A stretch of 64,000 bases of DNA, taken from Lineus longissimus (lineage: Eukaryota > Nemertea > Pilidiophora > Heteronemertea > Lineidae). How positions within the stretch are numbered: the stretch's first letter is position 1; every line of letters begins with the position of its first letter. Of this stretch, positions 13,001 through 25,000 are shown piece by piece. Position numbers and translations under genes: made by a program. The notes below the pieces were generated by a model. It had not been told where the DNA came from, searched no databases, and worked only from the letters and a program-made list of their open reading frames with translations. The DNA is taken from contig NC_088316.1 in assembly GCF_910592395.1 (NCBI RefSeq), positions 13,516,001 to 13,580,000 on the forward strand, in the 5' to 3' direction.

Positions 13001-16000
13001 CTGATAGAAAGAAAAAACCGACACTTAGCATAATCATCAGCAAAACCACTCGGCAATGGAGGGGCTGCAACTGACAAGGTCATAGGTCTAATGGATTTAT
13101 TAAAGGAAGTCCTAATTGACCATGAGATCATTGCAGCCCCCTTTAAGCATAACCCAGGATGATCACCAAACACGAATAATTACAAGGACAGCCCTATGCC
13201 AAACATACAAACATACATGAAAATTTTCAAACTTTTAAGCACAATTTTTAAGATTGTGAATTCGAACAGGTCTATAGAGCACAAAAGTAATAATTGCAAG
13301 TTCACACTGCCACACATTTTAAGCTGCCAAACCCACACCAACAGCACATTAAAAACCAAGAAACTTGCTTGAAATTGCGGAATACAGAAAAAAATGCCCC
13401 TATGAAATTGCTTCAACACATTACTGAGCACTTATGTGATACCTGAGAAAACCCAGATGACCGAGATGTAGTTTTGCGGGAGAAAAGCAGAGATAGGGAA
13501 AAGAGAAAGTGACTTTTAATTAAAGTTGTACCTGAATGAGGTCTGGGAGTCCTCGGAGTAGCATTTCTTTGAATATCCCAAGATTTTAAGTCCTGTCCCG
13601 TGCCAGTCACAGGATTAGAATCAGCTGTAGGGGAAATAGAGCAGACACATCAACAATTAGGTTTAGATTTTGAGAAAATGGAACCAGAAATTCAGCTGTT
13701 GGTGTAAATTTCTTGTTATGAGTGTTGAGTAAATATCTGAAACGAGAATGCCGCTAACCAACTACGCTCTAGAGAAACAAATCAAAGTGTCACCACCATC
13801 TTTTTAACAAGGTCTCAACCCTTCTCTTATGGGAATGAATTCCAAGATGAAGACAGCTTCTATCACCAAGACAGAGAATGTAGAGGATAGTTGCCAACTT
13901 GGAACTAAACACAACACAAATATCTCGTCCAGATCACCACATCTTTTGGAAGGAAAGTGAACCAGTTTAAAGATGCCACCACAACCATGGAATAGATTTT
14001 AAGACAGATCTACTGGCACAGGAAAAGTGATAAAATCATTTCGGATATTTTCTGTTCCTCAACCAAGTATATATAATAGAGCAGGACATTTCAGAAGACA
14101 AAATCCACTGACAGAATCCCAGTAAAACCTAAAAGGAGTTTTCGTCCACAGACTGCAAGTTCTACACTAGTTCTAAACAGGAGCAGCATGCACAGTCCAA
14201 AACCTTCCAGCCAGGGACAGGACCTCCACAGAAATCCATCAACCATAGAAGAGATATTCGTAGAACAAAGCACTTTACTTAGTGACAACATTGAATACGT
14301 GAGATAGGTCCATAAAATAGTCTGCTTCAGTCGCACATAATAAGCAACTTTCCAGCAGCTCATGTACAGTATATGAAACTGCCCGACACCGAATGACCAG
14401 AAATTCTTTGTACCTCTTTTATATTCATGTCTGCGCTGTGTTGCTGTGCCTAGTGGTGGTGTGTTTTGACTGTTCTCGGTCTCCGTGCCATCACGATTTC
14501 GACCTGTGATGGGATTACGGTTAATAGTCTCTGTGGAAATGACATGAAATGATATGACAGGCTGATTCAGTAGCCATGCAGGGTGATCACTGGTAGAGTA
14601 CCAGCCTAATAATCAGCAGGTTGTGTGTTTGCCTATTGGAAAGAAACCCAAATTGCTTCAACCTTTCAATAAGCTGTAAGATTGAGGTCCTGGTGCCTTG
14701 TGCTCATGCCAGGGCAGGCAAAAGATCCCATCAATGTGGACAGCGGCTTGCTACGGACTACTCTTTCTTGGGTGCAGAATGCAGAGCGAATGTTGAAGAA
14801 GAGGTACCCTTGTATGGGGTAGGAGGCAGAAAGCATGAATCTCTCAGATGCATCAGAGATAATGGGCCCACTTTTCCCATGCAACATCGTAACAGGAACT
14901 GACTGGGCAGTGAAGTAGGGTGCCAGGATAATCGAAAAGGCATTAGCAGAAAAGACTAAACCAAGTTTTCATGGATTTCCCCACTACAACACAAACACTG
15001 GTTACAATATCAAAGAATTACATCAGTAAGTAAATGCTGAGGTCGGATGCTGAGGAACGATATGAAGTTTCGTCACAAAGTCACAGATGGAGGATTTGAG
15101 GCACGATATCAAACGAACAACATCAATTTTAGAACATTATTTCATGATTTCCCTTGGCAGATGAGTCACCAGTGATGGCAGACATTCATCTAAAACATTT
15201 ATTCAGTGTCTTCTTCATACATATGCATGCACTGGTCACAGATCCCGATGGCCCGGTGGTTGAAGTGTCCGCCTCGTGTACGAAGGGTTGAAGGTTAGAG
15301 ACCCTTTGTTAGCTCTTTCTGGTGTGGTCCATTGCTTAGCCCCAGCTTGTTATCAGAGATAGGAGTTTGGGAGTAAAAAATGTCACAAGTCAAATGTCAC
15401 AAGCCAAAATCTGGCTGGCCCTTTCATTAGGGGTGACACTGTAACAAACTTCTTCGTATAGCTTACCTCTAACCCTTCTCGGGCAAGACTTTGATCTCCT
15501 AGGTCGGTTAAATGTGCTCTCGGGACCTAAAGCGCCCTCCCCTACAATACAATTCCTATAGGCACTGGTTGTCATTCTTGTAGGGGTTCTAGCCCGGTCA
15601 CGAGGGGTGTGTGGCCCTGAACCGACATATAGGGGGCGGTCATTGTCCCCACGGTGCCCAATAGGATCCAGAAGGGCATATTCTGAAGAATAGGGTGAAG
15701 AAAGGTTAGGAAGTGAAGAGACAGGCTAACAATGACACAAGCCTGTTGGGCACACATACGTGTAGAGGTTCAACTGTGGTCTAGAGCAGACTGCAGCACG
15801 AGCAACTCACTTGTTTTGGGATCAAAACTGACTTTGGAAAGACCAAAGCAGCAAGTTAAAGGAAAGTGGCCTCATCACTGCTGACCTATTCTAAGTGCCT
15901 GTCGCAGCGTTTTTTGACCTTAACCTAAAGCTCACCTTCATTATCCATCTTCTTCGTGGGTGTCTTTGGTCGTCTCATGGTTCGTTTCTTGTCATCTTCA

Positions 16001-19000
16001 TGGAAGTCGCCTTGGCCGCTTATCGGATTCCTTGTTGCTGAAGAAGAACATGAATGCTATTAGATATGACGTACAGGAATGAAACTGCCCTCAAAGAAGA
16101 AACAGGCATTTCATGCAATACCTAGTCTATGTTGTGTAGGAAATACATGTACATATGTTGAATTATGGAAAATTCGGAATTATGGTACAATTGAAGCTGC
16201 CAAATTACAACATTCATGCTAGATTTAAAGATAACACATCAAGGATATTTCACCAAGTCCTTCAACAGATAACTTTTCCATTACTGATCAACTCTATATC
16301 TTATATGAATATACCTGCAAAACAAAACAAATTGTCTTTGACAAATGGTTGGTCAGGGATATAGGCTATGACTAAATATCACACCCAGAGTCTGAAACGA
16401 AATACTGTAGTCACAAAACACAAAATGTCATCAGCATATTTTGCACGAAAGCCGAGGATACAAAGTAAAATCTGATCAACAAACCTTTTCCTGGGCGTCT
16501 GCAGAATCGACTGCTAGTGCAATGCATATTTACAGAGGTACAGGTCAGAATAGGCAAAACAGCAAATGTTCAATATAAAGTATGTGTGATGCACAGCAGC
16601 TCCATCCCAGGTCCTCTCGGGTTATTTTGTAAAATTAGTCATGAGCTGACGAGGTTCTGTTGCAGTGCAAATTATAGAGGCAACGATGCGTGTATTAACT
16701 CACATACATGTATCAGATTGACTGAGCATACTCCAGACTACTGTAACTAGTCTTGTTGTGCAAGAACTGTTGATAAGACTTGGAAACTATGTAGGTGAGT
16801 AAATTGAAACAAAAGAGCAAGCGACTACACCCTACATCGAAACAATTAGGCTACCAAGACGACAAAACCCTAAAACCCAATAAAAATATACTTCATAACA
16901 TATTCCAGTGACCATCTTCCTAAGTTATCTAAATGATCCAAGACCACCACAAATGTCGACAGGTTCCCGATGAACACACTCCAGTTTCTGATCAGTCATG
17001 CCCGCCATTTTGTGTGACATCACACAACCTTCGCTGGAGGCAAGCTCAGATGTCTCACAAAACAACAGGAACCACTGTCTAACAACCTCTTGCTCAGGAG
17101 CAGTCCCAGCAGGTCACCCATTTTCTTGAATCTTGTCGATCGGGAACCAATCTGACTCTTGAGACTACAGGTGAACCAAGACAACCTCTGCATCAACCAA
17201 GACCACATCTGAATAAGTATAGACCATCCCTGTATCAACCAAGACCCTGTGATGTATACCTGCTTCTTTTTCGACATTGTGTAGTCTGTACATTGGCCTG
17301 GCTTTTTGTTGTGCGAGTTCTTTGCCTAAGATTGGATCCCTTCGATCTGCTGGTAAGTACACAAGTGATTACATTTTAAAGTTTGTTAACCTCTGCATCT
17401 GTCATAACTGACACAAGTTATGTCAGACAGAAATACGATCTAGCAAAGTCAGTTTTATAGACAGCCAGGGATTACATTTTTGGAAGTGGTGGAAATGTGA
17501 AAAGGATATCTTTTATTATCTGTTATAAAATTAAGATTAAAGGTTCACCATTGGCACCACAACTTTGGCAAGAACTTGAAATCCTAAACCAATTAGAACT
17601 CCTTCAAAATGACGTGAATGCATGTCAAGGGTGGGAGTTGATCTGTTCTCTGGAAAAACAAAGCCCGAGTGGCGCACAGATTTTTCAGGCATCTTTTTGA
17701 AAGCGACAGAGAATTCAAAAATCGTTCAAGCAATCACAAGCTACAAGCTATCATAGCTTTTAGAATAGAATCAAATATTTAAAGCGATCACTCCACAAGA
17801 TCAACTCAGGTTTATATTGATAGACGGCATCTACAAGCCAAAAAATACTAACTCTGCATCCCCCAATTAAAATTCACCTCCTTGACTAACTAACTTTGAG
17901 TCATCTGATTTTAGAAGTAGCAGACCTGTGTTTGACAGCCCTAAAGGTTAGGATATTACAGCACTTGATATCAAAGGCTACCGTACATGAAAGGATGAGG
18001 GAGAATTGATATATTGCCTGAATCTGTTCGAGTGGTGATGTTTTAAACCAACAATTACTTTTAGCACGCTATAAAGTACATTACTGATGATAAAGAAATT
18101 ATCTACATTACACTTTTCGTTTGTGTTTGTATACGCCCACACCACATCGCATGTATGTATATATATCGTTTGAAAAACTTATCATTTGATAAAAACCAGA
18201 GATGTGGGATTTTGAGTAACACCTTTCAGGCAGGTTAAATCATGCGTCTGATACGTGTTAGATGTGTAGACAGGAAGTAGGTTACTTCTGACCAGTACTG
18301 CAATGAACATGCTACTTTCGACCAAAAGCAATTAATATTCTCAAAAAATTCAAGAGACTCAGTAACTGTCATAAAATTCCTAGCCCATGAAAAAATTACT
18401 GTTAACTCCATTCGAAATGCCAATAGCAATGAGAGGCTTGCTGAAATGGGCAATCAAAAATATTGGAAATCGAAAACCACAACCAAATGATCAGAAAGAC
18501 AAAGCTATCACAGCAGATGGCTACCTTTCGAATTTAGTTTTGGAGTTGGTGACCTCAGACTTTGTGACCATTTTAATGCGGGTCCTTTCCTGACTGGGTC
18601 GTACTGTTCTATGTTTCCAGACCCCTTGATAGGGTCGCGAACTGGAGCTAGATGGCAATGGAGAAAATAACAGAAATGAAGGAAACTTGAAAATGATTTG
18701 AAATTGGCATTTATTAAGCTATTTGTGTGTCGTCTGCACATCGCAATTGTTACACAACTAGGAATTTTCAAATTGTTTAACGTTCAGAGTCGGCCTTTAA
18801 AACAAGAGACTATAAATCCTTAACAGAAACTACAAAACTGGAAAATAAATGTCATCTGATGATGTCTAATGCCGTAATGGTGAATAATTTCATTCTGTGC
18901 GTGAACTAGTTTGCTGCCTACTCGAGACTGAGAAACTAACAGTCCTAGGGGTCATGATTGGCAACAAAATTTGAGGTTTCCTCTTCAATTTACCTTGATG

Positions 19001-22000
19001 GTGCTTGCGAGCTCCAGGCGAATATGCGTTTTTCCATACTGGGTCATACTCGGAGCCCAAGTCCCCCTCTCCTAACACGGGGTTGCGGACAACTGTCAAC
19101 ATAACGATATCGATTATTACAGGATTCTATCACCACTGCCGCTAACCGATAATTGTAACAGTGAACCAACACCATCACTACAGTGTCGAACTAAAGACAG
19201 AAAAAAACCCCTCCATAATCCCACTTGACAACAATTCTGGTTTGAAACGGTTTTGAATTCGAGGCAGGCGACAAATTTGACTGATCTATCTTGAGGAATA
19301 TCACACCCTTAACCAACTGAAATCCACAAATCCAGGGGTAGGGCCCAACACCACCAAACCAGTTGAAGCTGCAAACCGACCTTCAGGAAATGTCTCCTTA
19401 CCAACAGACATCGACCCTTGGTAGGGCAGATAAAGTAACTCAAATATCTGAGATTGGAAAGAGATAACCCTCGGTTAAGTCTATAATACACTTCAACTAC
19501 AACCAACACCTTTTCCTGAAATTGAACCAAAACCCTGAAAACCTCCGACACCAAAATGACTGTCAGATGTTTACCCTTGTTAGGAGGTGTTGCAGGACGT
19601 TTCGGTACTCTAGGTGACCTCTGAAGAGTGTCCAATTCTTCACCTAAGTCCCCCAGACCTAGGATTGGATCACGTACTGTAATAAGAGCAAGAACTGTTA
19701 CAATCAACCGCAGAGAAACTGGAGGTTGAGTGCTTGGAGGAATCTCTCATTCCGAAGTAACCTTCCAACCTCCTTCTTCCAACCCTGACAACACATCCCA
19801 CACACAAGAACTGTGATATGCTTTCTTGATTTCAAGACAGGAGTCGGCATAAAGTGGTCAACGAAGGATAGGAATCTGTTGCTTCAACATCTCAGGATTC
19901 CTGGCGCTTGTTTTGTCAAGCAGACATTGAAAATTTGATTGAAATTGCTGGGTTCTTCCCCAAAGGAACTGAACAAATGAACAAACGTCCAAGGACTCTT
20001 GCACACCATGGCATATTGATGACATGGTATCTTAAAAGTGCATCTGATCCTTCTTGTTAATGGAAGATTACATGCTGCATCATCCTAGTGATGGTAATCC
20101 CTGGAGTCTTTGACAGCAATGGATACCGATCGAGTCTGTTCCATCATAGATTAGCTTTACGCACTGTGCAGTTTGATGTAGAAAATCTACAGGGCCGAGC
20201 AGCCAACATGATTGTGATTAAAGCTGGGCATCGGCTGCTACTTTTCACCAAACGTACGCCAATCGACCATGCCCATTTTATACAGTCTCATCCAACAGAA
20301 CGATTCCTTCAACGAGGGTTGAAACCGAACAGCGGCACACAGAGGGTATCAAGTTTATAGAGTGACATCGGATGGCTCCAGACTCCAGTGCCGAACAAGG
20401 ATTTGTGCCGGGTGACTCAACCCCATTTGCCTAATCACAGTTCGACTCATTTTTTACCCAATGACAATGATGAAGCATTTTCCTTTGTGATTGCCATTCT
20501 CGACCTGTCAGCTCAAAGATGGATGTCAAAGTTTTGATGTTGTGGAAATACAGTATAGCCCTCTGGTTGACTCATGAGCTTTAGGTCATGGTAGAACAAA
20601 TCTCTGTTTCCAATGGTTCAAGCAATTACAATACATGTAGGGAACCAGAGTGATACTGGGGCCACCAAACCTCATAAGGTCGAATGCTTGCACTGTACCT
20701 TCCTGATCATGCTACAGAATTGTGCCGGTCTACCTCGGGAGAGCTGTATCCACTGGAGTAGGAATCTAAACATAGAATGCTGGTCCCACCTCTGCCCCCT
20801 GCAACCATGACATTTTAAATCACTAACTTTTATACCTAACTTTTAAAGCTAGATAAAAAAGTTTCTTTGCATAATGCTCAAGAGAGCCCAATTAGCAATC
20901 AATCAGGCTAGGTAGTTAATCTAATCTGCTTGAGTTTGATTCCCGACAACTCAGGAAGGAGTTCTTTGAGAGAGGATGCTGGCGTCAAATAGAAACGAAT
21001 GTTTCATATTTTGGCCTGTCCTCGCATCCAAATTCAAGCACATACAATACACCCGTCTTTAGTATCCAATGCCAAAACACTTTCGGGGCTTCATCATATT
21101 CAGGGTCAACTGTATTGGCGCCAGAATGACACAAAAAAGATGGAGACGATCAAATTTCCTGCATGACAAAGAAATCAAGGATGACTATTGTTGAAAAAAA
21201 CGACAGCCTTTTGCTACTCTCACAGCAACATATTCGGATTATGCTGACTCAGCAAATTGCAAGAAAATATGACATGCATGCAGTAAAAGATGACGTTTAT
21301 ATGCAACAACATGTTTGGGAGGTTTTGAGGGAAAGGCTGGTAAGGCACCATACCCGATTTCACATACCACTGCCAATAGTTGAAAAAGAACCATCCCACC
21401 AAGGAGTAATAAATGTGAGTATCCAAGAGAGAAAGTCTAACAGCTCAAGATTCTAGCTAGAGCTCAGTTAGAGCACAGCGTCTCAGAGGTTTTAAATAGC
21501 TTCCATGGACAAAACAGGACATTTGATAAACCTTGGTTGCACGTTGGAAAAGAGAGGGACTTGGAAGTGGGTAGTGAGGTGGCAGGGTAGTTGGGGAACC
21601 AACAGGAAGGACACCCGAAAGAGAACCAGAGACCTTACCTTGGAAGATAGAACCACCAAATTGAGTTTCCAAATCAAGAGTGTCAGCATCACCCATATTT
21701 ATATCCAACCGTAGTCCAAAGCCTCGATGAGCTCTCTAATATAGTATCAGCGTATACGAAATCTATTAAAATGAGATATTCATGCGAGCTTTCTGAAGTG
21801 GGGAATATTAATTCCAAAACACCTGCTACCCGGATAAAGTATGCTAGGGATTTGGAGAGCATGCCATATTCAGCCACGGAATTGTGTGCCCGGAATGTGG
21901 ATTATCAAAGATGTAAATCAACAATCAATGGACAGTTTCAATTAAGTTTTAAAGATGCGTTGCTCGTAATTTAAATCGGGCTGCTATCAGAGTGTATACT

Positions 22001-25000
22001 AGCAGAATGCCGATGCAGCCACATAGAATTAAGCATCAACTTGAAGATATTGACAAACATCAGTTGTCTGGTGCATAACCCCCCCCCCCCCCTCCCGGTT
22101 TTCAACTCCTTTCAATTTGCAACCTTATTTTTTTATCTTCGTTGATGTGGCAAATCTTGCGATTGCGTATTGGACACAGTCCCTTTAACTGAGTGCACTT
22201 AGTGATGCAGACAGGACCTCTTCCCAATGTGTGACTAGGTATCAATATCCTCATTTACTGCACCAACAATAGGATCGGATTATTGATCTCAGTTTAAAAT
22301 ACTCCCAGTAGCCAAGGGGAACATCTCACAATGATTTCCCATTTCAGGGGACCGTTTCATAAAGCACACTTTTAGGACTGCATGACCATACCAGACTGGG
22401 ACCATCAGAGGACCACTTCATGGATGAAGAACAAAACCAACATCAGATAAGCACATCTAGACGCACCACCGAATGGATTTTAAACGGTCCACACCAACTA
22501 AATCTATCCTTGTGATCCACTTTTTGGACCAGACAGGACTACACTCTGTCAGCCACATTTGATGGAAGGGTGGATCAGAATGATATCTATGATCCATCTG
22601 TTCATTTACATACTTTGAAACAGACCCAATTAATCCCCCAGTTGCACTGACAGTCACTTTCTTTATTTTGAGGGTTAACTTCTTATTTTTGTTTACCATC
22701 TCCATTGTTGTTTACAGGTGGCAGAAGATGAAGAATAGTAAAAAAATATGCAGTTACAACCAGAGTAAAACACCTTGAGGCTGAGAAGCATGAGATAAGA
22801 ATAATATCAGATGAACACCAACAAAGAATAGCTCAACAGGAAGTCAAAGAAGGTGTAGATGATCTGATGTAGTTCCAAGCCTTCTGTGTAAACTTCCTGC
22901 GCTTCATGGGTCTGCATCCACAAAACTACAGCTTTAAGAGAATGCAAAAGAAGTAGATTACCACCAACCGCTGGGAAAGAGCAGAAAACGGTTGATGAAT
23001 CGTGTCCGTCTGCATGTTGAATTCTCTAGAGGTGTGTACAGTGGAACCTCCCTTATTTTGGCAACCACTTCTGTCAGGACACACTCTACCCTCAAGAGAA
23101 ACTGCTTTTGTTCCAAATTGATGATTTCTGTTAAACTTGACCCCTCTAATCAGGACATCTCTCCATCTAAGATAGCATTTGTCAGTGACGAGGGTGTCCT
23201 CATGAGAGGTTCTACTGTACATGTGTAACAAAGGAAAACCGACACCTTGCCAAGAATAATCTTTGCACCGGAACTTCCAATCCCAAAACACCAAAGCTTA
23301 TTGGGCTTAAATCTCACTCATACCTCTGGTCGTGTCAGAGTCTGGTGTCTTTGGACGTCGAATGCCTGTTGACAGGAGATCTAACTCCTCTCCGAAATCG
23401 CCATGGCCTAGTATAGGATCCCTATTTTCTGCTCAAAATTAAAATAAAACAATAGAGCAACTGTTAAATGCCAGAATTGCGAAACTTGACCTTGGTTTGT
23501 GTATTTCATTGAAACGAACATCTAAATACCAACAGAATCTATCTATAAGAAGCCTGCTCCAAACTATATTATGAAAAGGAAGACCAAGTACTCTAAACAG
23601 TAGCAAAAAGAATCGTCTTTTTTCTTAATGAGTTGGCAAAGCATATTTTCTAAAGAGCATGTCTGCTTCTAAACGCAGCATTCAGATATCGTGTGAAGGG
23701 TGGATCACCAACTCATTACACAGCCCACTTTACTTCAATCTTCAGTGAGAGTAATTAAAACCACTAGTATGAGGTTTCTTGGCCAGTACCTCCATCAAAC
23801 ACCTAGACAACTCACCAACACCAAAAAAATCTAACAAAAGTAGGTTTTCTGATATCAGTAAAGCAATAGACATGAGACATGTAGATGAGGTCCCAAGATT
23901 CATCGGAAAATGTTCATGAGGACAGTTCACAACCACAGAGGTTCTGTTGGAGTCGCCCAAATGCTCCTCCAACTGACAGAATAGGGTAGGATGTTTTAGG
24001 CCCCGAGTTCCGATCTGATCTGTTGGTGCAGTTGTCATCTTTCTGATGCTGCAAGAGGAACAGCAAGAAGACTCACCAATCACACAAACGAAATAGATGT
24101 TTTTTGTCGTCAAACCCACGAGATGAGACACTTCTCTGATTTATTACCAATGTCTATGAGTGCAACGATGAGACACTCCTCATTTTTTATCTCCGACTCA
24201 ATTTGTTTTTTTCGTGGCAAGTGTCACTTGGTCAAACCACAAAGCAGCCATTAAGACAATGATACTGATGATCATGCATGCGCAAACTGACTCATCTTAT
24301 GCTACTTAATCATTTCTCTAATTCAGATTGATTTTAATTTCCCTCGTATAGTCTGACTAGTTTGCCCAAAATTTGCATTTGTCAGCCAAAGTTTTTGAGT
24401 TGCTGCAGAGAAGTTTGTCTCATACCTTTTACATTATTTCGATCAGAATCAAATCTGCAACATATAATGCCACCACCACAACTCAAAATACAAAGCATCT
24501 AATCAATGAACATATTATTTCAACTCAGAAAGTTTCAAGTTTCATCCTAGGAACGAGAACAAGAAGATCTTTGACTGAAGCGTGAGCCCACAATCCTTGA
24601 GAAAATATGTGAATAGGATTTAGTTTACACAGCAACCAACAAAAGAAACAGATTCATAGATAACCAAAGATCACCCTATTCAAGAAATTACTAATGGGAT
24701 GACCCACCACTAGATAACAGATTCACCATGAAAAATTAATAAAGATTTACCAGCGCTCGACTTTAATTTTTCTCTATCAATCACTCTGATGGGGTGTGCT
24801 GTCATGGGATCCATATTGGCTATCTGCGGATTGTAATACGACTTTGTGGGAGTCATGACCGGCGCCCCCCATGCTAGAAAGCAGAATTGTATTAAAACTC
24901 TGAGTGAGCTTCACTGAGATTGAACATCAAAGTATGTTGCCTAGTAGTAGTATAATTTCATGCTGATGACACTTTATCAACCCAAAAGAAAGTTTTCAAC

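Noticed and set aside
22078-22100. Homopolymer C/G runs (also near 10,065, 27,494 and 28,166)
   Set aside because: Simple low-complexity tracts; no structure beyond the run itself.
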